64,000 nt of DNA from Alphaproteobacteria bacterium (GTDB lineage Bacteria > Pseudomonadota > Alphaproteobacteria > Rhodospirillales > Rhodospirillaceae): NCBI GenBank assembly GCA_030835385.1, contig JAURPI010000017.1, forward strand, positions 62,001-126,000, read 5' to 3'. The position numbers were made by a program, and so were the translations under genes. This document shows, in pieces, positions 18,187 through 27,425 of this stretch (position 1 is the stretch's first letter; every line of letters starts with the position of its first letter). The notes beneath the pieces were generated by a model. It was not told the DNA's origin, did not search any database, and saw only the letters and a list, made by a program, of their open reading frames with translations.

Positions 18187-19709
18187 TTTTTCGCGGTAAT
18201 CCGCTCGAGGTCTACACGTTGGCCAGTCATGGGGATTGTGTTGAGCCTTGGGCTATAGGCCAACGTATCGAAGTATGGGAACAAGTAGATCGCTGGGGGA
18301 TTATGGTGAAGCGCTGTGACCAACTCCTGTAGTTTTTTCTCGCGCAAAACCGGATCAAATTCCCGGTTGCTGGCCTCAATGAGCGGCAACAAACTTTTAT
18401 CGCAGAAATACGCCCCAGCCTTTAGGCACGACGCCGTCTCGATACTGCGAATAGCATCACCATGAATGGAATTATTGAAGCTGGTATCCAGAATGTCTGC
18501 ACCGGACCAATCACCGGAGAAGTACATACTGAGCCAGCGTGTGCCAGGAATTGGATTGAGATCAACTTCAACACCAACGGCAGCCAAGTTTTGAGCCAAC
18601 ACCTGATAGATCAAAGTTGACTCAGGTACCGACGGATCACTGCGCACGATAGCCCGCAACTCAAGGCCGTCGCTGTATCCCGCCTCCGCAAGGAGCGCGC
18701 GTGCGGCGTCTGGGTCATAGTCAAACAAGGGCAAATCAGGCGCATACCCAAAAACGTCAGACGTGGCCACTTGTGACACCGGCTGCGTAACCCCCGACAA
18801 AATTGCCGCTGCTATACCCCCCCGGTCGACGGCCAAGTTAAGAGCTTGGCGCACACGCACATCTGCCACGGGTGAGTTTTTATCAACTTGGTGGAAGGCC
18901 CAAGCGCCGATGGAATAGGTTGGACGGGCTACCGTGTTAAAGCCTGCGGCCTCTAAGTCCACCAAAAGGTCTAGACTGAGCTTGAACGACAGGTCGATTT
19001 GCCCACTCAACATGGACTGGGCCCGACTAACGACATCGCCAACGGCCGTGAATTTTATTTCATCAAAATGACCCGTATCGCGCCAAGAAGCGTGGTTGCG
19101 TTCAAACACATAGCTGCCGGTTTTCTGACCCCAGTCTTTTAATTTGAACGGGCCAGATCCAGCCGGCTCCATGCCAAACGCATCAACACCAACTTCCTTC
19201 CAGTACTCCATTGCCACCATGTAAACGAAACTCATGCGTTTCGGGAGAATGGCGTCGGGTCGATTGGTGTTGATTTGCACAGTTAAATCATCAATCACGG
19301 AAGCGGACTCAATCATCGCTGTCTCACCGGCGATGAGATATCCAGCAGCCTCTTCGCTACGCAGATAGGTAATGACATCAACAACGGTCTGGGCCGTGAA
19401 CAGTTCTCCATTGGAAAACTCAACACCAGGTCGAAGTCTAAAAATCCAAGCTGTGTCGCCGCTGGATTCCCACGACAAGGCCAATGCGGGGAGAATGACG
19501 CCCTTGTCACCAATATTGGTCAGCGCGTCATACAGAACGTGATTAGAGTTAATCGCGCCGATTGGAAGCGACGAGTAGGGGTTTCCCAACCCAGGGGGAC
19601 GTGACGGGACAGCGACGCGGAGAACGTCTGGACCATCCTGAGCGGGGACCGAAAAACCAACAAGGCACAACAAAGCCGCAGCAGTGACGGCCTTAATATA
19701 TTTATTCAT
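18183..19709 (-). CDS. ABC-type solute-binding protein, peptide/nickel family (SBP_bac_5)
   Basis: A 508-residue periplasmic binding protein of the DppA/OppA type. It has a signal peptide (IKAVTAAALLCLVGFSVPAQ), then the family-typical LYDALTNIGDKG, WIFRLRPGVEFSNGELFTA, DLSFKLSLDLL and RQALNLAVDRGGIAAAIL. Such proteins carry oligopeptides, glycosides or other small organics to an ABC permease. No permease or ATPase gene is next to it. The gene begins five bases after the nitrilase-fold gene and overlaps the next hydrolase, so it belongs to one leftward operon. Confidence 0.9.
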   Translation of the reverse strand: MNKYIKAVTAAALLCLVGFSVPAQDGPDVLRVAVPSRPPGLGNPYSSLPIGAINSNHVLYDALTNIGDKGVILPALALSWESSGDTAWIFRLRPGVEFSNGELFTAQTVVDVITYLRSEEAAGYLIAGETAMIESASVIDDLTVQINTNRPDAILPKRMSFVYMVAMEYWKEVGVDAFGMEPAGSGPFKLKDWGQKTGSYVFERNHASWRDTGHFDEIKFTAVGDVVSRAQSMLSGQIDLSFKLSLDLLVDLEAAGFNTVARPTYSIGAWAFHQVDKNSPVADVRVRQALNLAVDRGGIAAAILSGVTQPVSQVATSDVFGYAPDLPLFDYDPDAARALLAEAGYSDGLELRAIVRSDPSVPESTLIYQVLAQNLAAVGVEVDLNPIPGTRWLSMYFSGDWSGADILDTSFNNSIHGDAIRSIETASCLKAGAYFCDKSLLPLIEASNREFDPVLREKKLQELVTALHHNPPAIYLFPYFDTLAYSPRLNTIPMTGQRVDLERITAKK

Positions 19710-19714
19710 GCGGA

Positions 19715-21817
19715 CTAGACCTGAATGTACTCGCCGTCCATTTTTTCTTCGTCGGCCAGCGTTTTAGGCTTGGGTGCACTGTCGGCGCCTGGTTTATCAA
19801 AATCCGGTTGTGCTTTACCCGGAACCGACAGCGACCGAGAGGACGGAACCGTCGGCGGCACAAATATCCCGCGCTCATAGTAACTAGATAGGACTTTGCG
19901 CAACGGTTTCATGCCACGATACGGATTATCAAGCGGGTTACCTGTTCCGAGATTGTTGGCTAGACCAACATCAGCGGCATAGTCGGCTGCGTACACATTG
20001 GGATCATCCCACATCGGCAAGTTCTGATGGGGATTGGCACGCGCCCGCCGCAGAGCCAACAGGTCAACCGTACCAGACAGGGTTGCTGCACCCGGCGTGT
20101 CTAACTCCCCTTGAATTGACCCATCGAAGTTAACCATCTTGGTGTAGCCACGCATCTGGTTGGTATGCTCGTATTTAGAATCTGGGTTGAAGTGCTCACC
20201 GCCTGGGAGCGGTGAAAGAATGTAGGCCACATTTTCGAAGGCTCGTGTCTGGCGGGCGATATCCCAGCCGCGCCGGCCCGATCCATGACCTTCAGACGAT
20301 GGATGAATGATCACTTCCGCGCCGTACTTAACCAACATACGTGCGACTTCTGGATGCGCCTGATCGAAACAGACCATGGTTCCGAGCCGCCCAATCGGCG
20401 TGTCAGTGACCGGGAATAGGAATTCGTACCCATAGGTATCAAGGTATTGATCATAGATCGTGCTCGGCGTGGTATCGGGGAGCGACCCCCAAACATCAGC
20501 ACATTGAATTTTACGATAGCGGTGAATGAGGTCACCGGAATCATTCAGAATGAATGCAGAGTTAAAGACGTAACCGGGTAATTTGTCGTCGATCTCAAAT
20601 GATGAACCAGCCAAATAGACTTTGTGTTTTAACGCAAACTCTGAGAGCAGCTCCATTTCGGGACCTGGATAGCGGATAGCCAACCGCTGCAGAGTGATCG
20701 GTGAGCGATAACCGTGCCCACCTTGCCCGGTCATAAAGAACTCAGACAGGGCAACAAGTCGGATATTAGGATTGGATGCTGTACGAGACGGCAACTGCAA
20801 CGACCGCTGTACGTTCTCGGTAATCATAGCGCGCACATCGGACGTTTTTTGGATCATCGTTTTGACGGTTTGCACGAGCAACACGTCATACTCGGTTTCG
20901 TGCCCGGCTCCTTCAGCTGCTTTGGCCGTATCGAGGCGACTACGAGCCTCAGCCACCCATTCTTCTTTGTTCTTTGGCTGAGCAGGTGCGCTGTTTTGAT
21001 CCGCAATGAGTTTGCCGTACCCTTCGGCAAAAAGATTAGCTCGGAGATGAAGCGGTGCGATTCCAAAGATTGCGGCCCGTCGACGTCTCAACTTGTCGAT
21101 ATAGACGTCCACCTTCACAAAGTCTTCGTTCGCCTTAGCGCCTATCTGACGTCCATTCCAGTCGGACAGGCCACTGGCACAGGGGTATGACACAGCCATG
21201 CCGTTCGCGCTGCGAGAAATAGCTGAGGCCGATACAACGAAAGCACTGTTCTCAAATGCTCGAGCGATCCGCGCGTTTTGCCGCGCATCAAATAGCTCAT
21301 CAGCCACTTCTTCCGTCGGGTTGAGAATAACCTCCGCCCCTTTCCACACCAGACTGCGTGCAAAATGAGGAAACAAGACATCCTCACCGGGAAGGATGCC
21401 GACTTGGCCGATTGGTGTTTTGGCCGTCTTAAATTCTTTTGGTTTTCCAATTGCGCTGGTTTGTTCCGTCGCCAAACCATTGACCAACTCTGGTGAAACT
21501 TTCTCAGTCTCGATCAAAACGTCGCCATTCGATTCAATGAGAAACCCAAGTGTAGTTGGTGATCCAGCGACATCGCTTTGAACCAGCGTTGAGCCAGCGA
21601 GAAAGACGTTCTTCTCAGCGGCTAGGTCAGCAAGAGCCTTAACAAGCGTTTTGCGGTCATATGGCTCTGCACCAGCAGATGAATGCGGTAACAAAACCAC
21701 CGGTTCTATTGGCTCCACCACCTCAAACCGAGCCGCCCCTGAGACGATGGTTTCAATGTGTTCTGCCAACCCAGCGATATCGCCTGGGGACCAAAATTTC
21801 TGAGAAATGTAAAGCAT
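19715..21817 (-). CDS. two-domain nitrilase-fold amidohydrolase (paralog A)
   Basis: A 700-residue protein with two carbon-nitrogen hydrolase folds. The C-terminal fold has the full triad: Glu359 (ALSEFFMTG), Lys436 (HRYRKIQCAD) and Cys483 (MVCFDQAHPE). The N-terminal fold keeps the architecture, but His45 (LLPHSS) replaces Glu, Lys106 is possible, and Pro143 (ILPGEDVLFPH) replaces Cys, so it looks catalytically dead. The C-terminal tail beyond about residue 660 is Pro/Lys rich. ATG 21817 (MLYISQKFW) aligns with the starts of the other two copies; the frame is open to 21940. It heads the operon that runs down to the Rieske subunits. Confidence 0.88.
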   Translation of the reverse strand: MLYISQKFWSPGDIAGLAEHIETIVSGAARFEVVEPIEPVVLLPHSSAGAEPYDRKTLVKALADLAAEKNVFLAGSTLVQSDVAGSPTTLGFLIESNGDVLIETEKVSPELVNGLATEQTSAIGKPKEFKTAKTPIGQVGILPGEDVLFPHFARSLVWKGAEVILNPTEEVADELFDARQNARIARAFENSAFVVSASAISRSANGMAVSYPCASGLSDWNGRQIGAKANEDFVKVDVYIDKLRRRRAAIFGIAPLHLRANLFAEGYGKLIADQNSAPAQPKNKEEWVAEARSRLDTAKAAEGAGHETEYDVLLVQTVKTMIQKTSDVRAMITENVQRSLQLPSRTASNPNIRLVALSEFFMTGQGGHGYRSPITLQRLAIRYPGPEMELLSEFALKHKVYLAGSSFEIDDKLPGYVFNSAFILNDSGDLIHRYRKIQCADVWGSLPDTTPSTIYDQYLDTYGYEFLFPVTDTPIGRLGTMVCFDQAHPEVARMLVKYGAEVIIHPSSEGHGSGRRGWDIARQTRAFENVAYILSPLPGGEHFNPDSKYEHTNQMRGYTKMVNFDGSIQGELDTPGAATLSGTVDLLALRRARANPHQNLPMWDDPNVYAADYAADVGLANNLGTGNPLDNPYRGMKPLRKVLSSYYERGIFVPPTVPSSRSLSVPGKAQPDFDKPGADSAPKPKTLADEEKMDGEYIQV

Positions 21818-21991
21818 CGCGCTGCGCCCTGGCTGAGTGGTTTCGTTGAGTCGACGGGTGCGACTATATTGACGGAAGGATAGTATAAATGCGCCTACAC
21901 AGCACACCCCCTGCTCACTGACCGAGCACATAAACGCCACATTTCGACGCTTTTAGGCCTCTTACGCGTAAACAAGGACAAATCTGCGACC

Positions 21992-22867
21992 ATGACGGAT
22001 GCGATCGAGCTCATCATATCACCGCGCAAAAGAAACATCGGGAGCCTCGAGGTCCGCCGAGCCCTCCCCTACGCCAAACGGCGAACCGTCGGCCCTTGCA
22101 TATTCTTCGATCACATGGGTCCAGCTAAGTTTTCGCCCGGCCAGGGTATTGATGTACGGCCGCACCCACATATCGGGCTCGCGACAGTGACATTCTTGTT
22201 TAATGGAGAGATTCATCACCGCGATAGTTTAGGCTTTCATCAACCGATCCGACCGGGTGATGTGAACTGGATGACCGCTGGCAGAGGGATCGTACATTCT
22301 GAACGAACGGGTCCGGAAACGCGCGCTGAGGGACATACACTCCATGGCATTCAGACTTGGGTCGCATTGCCAAAAGGTGGCGAAGAAACAGAACCCGCGT
22401 TCTACCACCACCCTAAAGAGAGCTTGCCTAAAATAGATGAGGGCGGAGCGTCGCTGAGTCTAATAGCCGGCTCCGCGTACGGCCAAACATCTCCCGTCAA
22501 AGTTTTTTCACCCATGTTTTACTTGGGTGGAACACTTGCTGCTGGTTCCAAATTAGCCATCACAGAGGAATATGAAGAACGCGCTGTGTACGTTGTCGAC
22601 GGCACTGTCATGATAGACGACCACGCGATCGAAGAAGGGCAGATGGCTGTCCTAAATCCAGGCAGACCTGCGCATGTCCATGCTGACGCTGAAAGTCGTG
22701 TGATGCTTGCAGGTGGCGCACCTCTAGATGGGGATCGGCTCATCTGGTGGAATTTGGTTGCCAGCGATCAAGCGCTTATCGATCGCGCCAAACAAGAATG
22801 GAAAGACGGTGGCTTTCCCAAAGTGCAAGGCGATGAAGATGGATTTATTCCGCTACCGGAGAACTAG
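21992..22867 (+). CDS. pirin family protein
   Basis: A 291-residue bicupin of the pirin family. The N-terminal cupin carries the metal-binding residues in DVRPHPHIGLATVTFLFNG (His-x-His) and the later MTAGRGIVHSE histidine and glutamate. Bacterial pirins include quercetinase-like dioxygenases and regulators of central metabolism. The gene is divergent from nitrilase paralog A (174 bases between starts) and is followed after seven bases by a TRAP-type binding protein. An enzymatic role in the surrounding pathway is possible but not shown. Confidence 0.92.
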   Translation: MTDAIELIISPRKRNIGSLEVRRALPYAKRRTVGPCIFFDHMGPAKFSPGQGIDVRPHPHIGLATVTFLFNGEIHHRDSLGFHQPIRPGDVNWMTAGRGIVHSERTGPETRAEGHTLHGIQTWVALPKGGEETEPAFYHHPKESLPKIDEGGASLSLIAGSAYGQTSPVKVFSPMFYLGGTLAAGSKLAITEEYEERAVYVVDGTVMIDDHAIEEGQMAVLNPGRPAHVHADAESRVMLAGGAPLDGDRLIWWNLVASDQALIDRAKQEWKDGGFPKVQGDEDGFIPLPEN

Positions 22868-22874
22868 GCGCATC

Positions 22875-23888
22875 ATGACGCGGCACGCAAATAAGCTAGT
22901 AGCATTACTCACGATTGGCATTGCGTTCTTTTTGACATCAGCTCCCGCCGACGCGCAAATCAACGTCATTGGCGGCACGACAGGCGTGCCTGAAGGCACG
23001 GCCGGCTACGAAAAATGGATGATGTTTCGCGATCACGTGAACGACCGGTCAAACGGCGCGCTGAATTTATCGGCGATGGTCTCAGGAGAGCTAGGATCGG
23101 AAGAAACAATATTGAGCAGTTTGCGCCGAGGACGAGTACAGATCGCAAATCTTTCTGGATTGGTTGTCGGATCGATTGTACCGGAGGCGGCGCTATTACA
23201 GACTCCCTTCTTGTTTGATAGTACTGAACAAGCGGATTACGTTTTTGACAACGTATTATTCGACATCTACAGCGACTTGCTAGCTGAACATAACCTCACT
23301 CTCATGTCTTGGGACGAAGTGGGGGTTCATCAAGTCTATGGCAAGAAACCCATCCTTACGCCTAGCGATCTTTCGGATACAAGATTTAGAGTCTCATCTG
23401 GTCTTGCTGCACGGCTTTTCGCCGAGGCTGTTGCCTCAGATATCATTCCTCTTTCCTTCAATGAGAACGTTGTAGGCCTCCAGACCGGTCTCGTAAATTC
23501 CGGTGCCAATGCAGTAATTTTGTACGGGCCGACTGGGATCGCCGAAGAGGCTCCGCACCTGACCCTCACGAACCATATGCACGCCGTCAACTTCGTGATT
23601 GCCGATTCAAAATGGCTCGGGCGCTTGCCGCCAGAACAAACATTGATCGTACAAAATGGCTGGCTCCCGATTGACCAAGCGCGCGCGATGTCTCGGGCGG
23701 AGGAGCAAAAATTTCTCGATCAAGCTAATCAGATAGGATTTACCATTCACACGCTCTCGCCCGAACAGCGACAGTTGTGGCGAAGCGCTGCTGCTCCGGT
23801 GGCACAGCAAATTATCGATGATATCGGCGGCAAGGCTGGTGAAATTTATCAAGCGATACAGGATGGCAAACGAGCCTTTGAGAACTGA
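22875..23888 (+). CDS. TRAP transporter solute-binding protein (DctP family), orphan
   Basis: A 337-residue periplasmic binding protein with signal peptide (LVALLTIGIAFFLTSAPADAQ). The DctP features are LGSEETILSSLRRGRVQIA, FDSTEQADYVFD, and the ligand-carboxylate arginine region FRVSSGLAARLF, plus QTGLVNSGANAVILYGP. TRAP systems take up organic acids with Na gradients. No DctQ/DctM membrane genes accompany it, so it is an orphan here. ATG 22875 is used; the frame is open much further upstream inside the pirin gene. It converges on a Rossmann-fold gene with three bases between stops. Confidence 0.88.
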   Translation: MTRHANKLVALLTIGIAFFLTSAPADAQINVIGGTTGVPEGTAGYEKWMMFRDHVNDRSNGALNLSAMVSGELGSEETILSSLRRGRVQIANLSGLVVGSIVPEAALLQTPFLFDSTEQADYVFDNVLFDIYSDLLAEHNLTLMSWDEVGVHQVYGKKPILTPSDLSDTRFRVSSGLAARLFAEAVASDIIPLSFNENVVGLQTGLVNSGANAVILYGPTGIAEEAPHLTLTNHMHAVNFVIADSKWLGRLPPEQTLIVQNGWLPIDQARAMSRAEEQKFLDQANQIGFTIHTLSPEQRQLWRSAAAPVAQQIIDDIGGKAGEIYQAIQDGKRAFEN

Positions 23889-23891
23889 CCA

Positions 23892-24599
23892 CTAGTCAAA
23901 AGACGAAAACGATCCGGTCATATCTCTATCAACGACATGAAAGACCTTGCCAATTGTAGAGTCCTCTTTGAGGGCCTGGACAATCAAATAAGCCAATTCA
24001 CCCATCGAAATTCGACCCATGAGTGTTTGGTCTTCTGACATAAGCCCCTTCCCTGTGGCGGGTCCTTCAGGAAGCTGCCCCGGACGTAGAATCGTCCAAT
24101 CCAAATCGCGGGCTTTCAGGTCATTTTCAGCCAAGGTTTTGGCATCGAGGACAGGCTTGAGAAATTGGCGAGCCCCCTCTTGAAGAACGTTCTCTGTTCC
24201 GCCCGCTCCGATTGCGGTCACCAGCACCACTCGCCGAACACCCGCGTTTTCTGCTGCCGCAAAGACATTGATGTTACCTTGGCCGTCAACCGCCGTGTTG
24301 CGCACACTGCCGCCTAAAGTTGAAACGACGGAATCAAATGACCGCCCCTCGAAGGCAGTCTCAACCGTAGCCGTATCCAATGCATCGCCCAACACGATGG
24401 ATACGCCAAGCTCTTCAAGGGCAGCAACATCAGATGTTTGCCGAACAAAAGCAGTGACTGCATCGCCACGCCCCACCAAGAGCTTCGCCGTTTCAAGACC
24501 GGTATTACGTGTCGCGCCAAACATCAAAACGTCAGATGCAGCAGCGGTCGCCATATCACCACACAACAAAAACACCGCGATGACGAGACGACAAAACAT
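23892..24599 (-). CDS. NAD(P)-binding Rossmann protein with signal peptide (copy 1)
   Basis: A 235-residue atypical SDR / NmrA-like protein. The dinucleotide loop is MFGATRNTGLETAKLL, followed by VVSTLGGSVRNTAV, VVLVTAIGAGG and WTILRPGQLPEG, as in NAD(P)H-binding epimerase-like proteins. It lacks the classical YxxxK pair. The first 22 residues (CRLVIAVFLLCGDMATAAA) look like a signal peptide, which is odd for a nicotinamide-cofactor protein. It lies three bases after nitrilase paralog B and is paralogous to the gene at 26630-27340. Confidence 0.82.
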   Translation of the reverse strand: MFCRLVIAVFLLCGDMATAAASDVLMFGATRNTGLETAKLLVGRGDAVTAFVRQTSDVAALEELGVSIVLGDALDTATVETAFEGRSFDSVVSTLGGSVRNTAVDGQGNINVFAAAENAGVRRVVLVTAIGAGGTENVLQEGARQFLKPVLDAKTLAENDLKARDLDWTILRPGQLPEGPATGKGLMSEDQTLMGRISMGELAYLIVQALKEDSTIGKVFHVVDRDMTGSFSSFD

Positions 24600-24602
24600 T
24601 GC

Positions 24603-26585
24603 CTACTCCGCCGCCTTTGGAAGATCACCAGCATCAGCCTGCGGCGCGACAAAAACTCCTGCTTCAACATAGGCAGCGGCGACTTTTTTGATTTCCGCCC
24701 CACCGAAGTACGGATTACCCATTGGATCATCAGGCCACAAATTGTTGGGTAAGCCGCGCGGGGTTTTTCCATATTCATCAGCATAGACAACAGCGTCGTC
24801 CCAAAGCGCCGTGTTGGCCTTAAGATCTGCCCGCGCTTGCCGCAGTGCGCGGAGATCGATCACGCCACCGAGAGGCACCTGCCCTGCCGTATCTGCCTCA
24901 GCCTGAATCGAACCGTCAAAATTGATTATCTTCGAGTAACCTCGTCCACGAGAACTGGGCGAGTTCCTGCCTGGCAAAAAGTATTCTCCGCCATGACCCG
25001 CTGAAATCACGTAGGCAACGTTCTCAAAGGCCCGCGTCCGCCGTGCTGCGTCCCACCCCATACGATGCGCACCGTGTGGCTCCGATGTCGGGTGCAAAAT
25101 AATTTCAGCGCCTCGCTGAGCCATCGCGCGATAGGTTTCTGGGAAATTGTTGTCGAAACAAATCGTCGTTGCCAACCTTCCGATTAGTGTGTCGGCTACT
25201 GGAAAGAGATGCTCGTATCCGTATTTATCGACATACTGATCGAATACACTTCCGGGCGTGGTGTCCGGTAAGAAACCCATGGCATCACCGCAATGAATTT
25301 TACGGTATCGATGAATCAAATTGCCAGATGGATCGTAGATGAACGCAGTATTGAAAAAACGATCAGGCCACTCTGGGTCGTATTCGAAAACACCACCCGA
25401 CACATAAGCCCCAATTTCTTGAGCAAAGGCCGCCACCTGATCCATTTCCGGCCCAGGGAATGTGACACCAATTTTATCGGCAAGGTGTCCGAGTTTGTGC
25501 CCTAGAGGACTTACTGGACCGGTCAGGAAGAACTCCGGATAGACCACCAACTTCAAATTGGCCGCTCTTGCGCCGTAATTCCGCACCAAGTCAAAGGCGT
25601 CGTCCAGATTGGGCTGACGCCTCTCAACTAGTTGCTCCGGTGTATGTGATTGATGCACCACGTGCTGTCCAATCATTGCACTGTACGTCGCAATGTCGTC
25701 GCTGCGTGGGGGCCGGGCTTTGGCGACGACCCGCTCCCGGCCAGCTGTCAGCCAATCTTTGCGTGACTGAGGCGATGGTTTAGGCGCAGACGCCTCCTTC
25801 TCATACCCAGGCGCGTACAAATTCATACGTACAATACTGGCGAAATTGAGTACCGGGGCTAAACGCCGACGCCTCAGTGCTTCAATATCTACATTCGTTA
25901 TTACGTAGGATTCAGCACCTTGAACGCGAAGAGGCTTGCCTTGTGGCGGATAGAGCGCCGTTGCCGGAGGAAGCGTAACCTCAGCATCGCCCAGCCTGAC
26001 ACTCTGAGGCGATGCAACTGCGACATACAGAACGTTCTCATACGCGCGGGCGACACGAGCCACCGTGCGGCTGTCATACAGGCTGTCGGATCTCTCACGA
26101 CTTGGATTAAGAATGATCTCCGCACCTTGCACCAACATTGTCCGAACAATGTGAGGCGCAAGAATGTCTTCACCGCACAGAACGCCAATCTGTCCCAGAG
26201 GCGTGCGAGCGATCTGTAAGGACGCGGATTGGAACGTTTCTGCCGCTGTATCCGTGTACCCTTCAAGGGTATCTGGCAGAACCTTGGCATTTCGCGCCAA
26301 CAGGGAGCCATCCGGCCCTAAAACAAAACCAACGGTACGGGGAACATCCTCACCGCCGGTGAGGACGTACGCGGATGCCCCTAGATATACAGTATGTGTT
26401 TTTGCCAATTCAGCGAGTGCAGACAACACATCGGATTCCGCACGCGCTTCGTGCTCAGAACCATCACCATGAGGCAGCAAAGCTAGGCTAGGTCCGTCGG
26501 CAACACGAGTTCTTAGCGCTTGCTCTATCGCCGCACTGGCGTCATCGATTGAGTCCGCAGACCACGGTGTTTGCAAAAGAATCAT
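24603..26585 (-). CDS. two-domain nitrilase-fold amidohydrolase (paralog B)
   Basis: A 660-residue protein, clearly paralogous to A and C. The C-terminal fold has Glu351 (VVYPEFFLTG), Lys429 (HRYRKIHCGD) and Cys476 (TTICFDNNFPE), a complete nitrilase triad. The N-terminal fold has His39 in the Glu position (LLPHGDG) but keeps Lys101 (NAKVLPD) and Cys137 (VLCGEDILAPH). Cytoplasmic; no signal peptide. Start ATG 26585 (MILLQTPWS). Nitrilase-superfamily members cleave nitriles, amides or carbamoyl groups; the C-domain resembles aliphatic amidase-type members in HPTSEPH. Substrate is unknown. Confidence 0.88.
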   Translation of the reverse strand: MILLQTPWSADSIDDASAAIEQALRTRVADGPSLALLPHGDGSEHEARAESDVLSALAELAKTHTVYLGASAYVLTGGEDVPRTVGFVLGPDGSLLARNAKVLPDTLEGYTDTAAETFQSASLQIARTPLGQIGVLCGEDILAPHIVRTMLVQGAEIILNPSRERSDSLYDSRTVARVARAYENVLYVAVASPQSVRLGDAEVTLPPATALYPPQGKPLRVQGAESYVITNVDIEALRRRRLAPVLNFASIVRMNLYAPGYEKEASAPKPSPQSRKDWLTAGRERVVAKARPPRSDDIATYSAMIGQHVVHQSHTPEQLVERRQPNLDDAFDLVRNYGARAANLKLVVYPEFFLTGPVSPLGHKLGHLADKIGVTFPGPEMDQVAAFAQEIGAYVSGGVFEYDPEWPDRFFNTAFIYDPSGNLIHRYRKIHCGDAMGFLPDTTPGSVFDQYVDKYGYEHLFPVADTLIGRLATTICFDNNFPETYRAMAQRGAEIILHPTSEPHGAHRMGWDAARRTRAFENVAYVISAGHGGEYFLPGRNSPSSRGRGYSKIINFDGSIQAEADTAGQVPLGGVIDLRALRQARADLKANTALWDDAVVYADEYGKTPRGLPNNLWPDDPMGNPYFGGAEIKKVAAAYVEAGVFVAPQADAGDLPKAAE

Positions 26586-26629
26586 TTGTGCAACCTTTCT
26601 GATTCTTGATCTGCTGATTGCAGAACGTC

Positions 26630-27340
26630 TTATTCCTCGCCAGCTGGTAACGCGGGGTCCCAAGCGTAGAGGATCTGCTTAAAGGTGGATTGGTCATCCA
26701 GGATAGTAACGATCATACGTCCTAACTCTTGACGATCGATAGAGCCGCGATGCTCGTAGTCCTCAAAAATGCCAGACCCCGTCGCTTCACCACGACGTAA
26801 TCCACCTGGACGAACAATGGTGTAATCCAACCCGCTAGATATCAGATCGTCTTCCGCCAGCGTCTTTATGTACAAGACCCCTGCCATAAAGTTTGCACCC
26901 TCACCGGGAGGTTCACGGGTTGTGCCAACCCCCATTGAACTGACTTGAATAACGCGGCTCACATCGTTCGCTTTTGCAGCTGCCGTTATATTCAGGTTTC
27001 CAACAAGATCGGGGCGCCTCTCTCCACGTCGCCCTCCCAACGAACTGATGACAATATTAAAATCATCGGCCGCAAAAGCCTGGTCAACATCATCCGCATT
27101 GAGAGCATTCCCAACAACTGTGTTAACGCCCAGACCTTCAAGACCACTCAAGTCAGAAGTCGGCCTCACGAACACTGTCACCGGAACATCCATAGCGCGA
27201 AGGTTTTGCACGGCACCTAAACCGGTTCCGCTCGTTCCGCCAAAGACCAAAACAGGACCTTCTACGGCCATTGCGCTAGTCGAGAATAGGCCGGCGAAGA
27301 CAACCGCAGCGACCCTCGAAATTATATTATTGAAACTCAT
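26630..27340 (-). CDS. NAD(P)-binding Rossmann protein with signal peptide (copy 2)
   Basis: A 236-residue paralog of the protein at 23892-24599. It has a clear Sec signal (RVAAVVFAGLFSTSAMA) and, directly after it, the dinucleotide loop LVFGGTSGTGLGAVQNL. ISSLGGRRGERRPD, VIQVSSMGVGT and YTIVRPGGLRRGE follow. AGGAGA precedes ATG 27340. Lies 44 bases upstream of nitrilase B and 85 bases downstream of nitrilase C, so the order nitrilase-Rossmann repeats twice. Function unknown; NmrA/SDR-a-like redox or sensing roles are possible. Confidence 0.82.
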   Translation of the reverse strand: MSFNNIISRVAAVVFAGLFSTSAMAVEGPVLVFGGTSGTGLGAVQNLRAMDVPVTVFVRPTSDLSGLEGLGVNTVVGNALNADDVDQAFAADDFNIVISSLGGRRGERRPDLVGNLNITAAAKANDVSRVIQVSSMGVGTTREPPGEGANFMAGVLYIKTLAEDDLISSGLDYTIVRPGGLRRGEATGSGIFEDYEHRGSIDRQELGRMIVTILDDQSTFKQILYAWDPALPAGEE

Positions 27341-27425
27341 GTGCTGTCTCCTGACTTCATTTGTATGACCTGAAGTATGGCATGAACTCCTGATCGAGCG
27401 AGTCACGTTTTAGGGATAATGCTCG

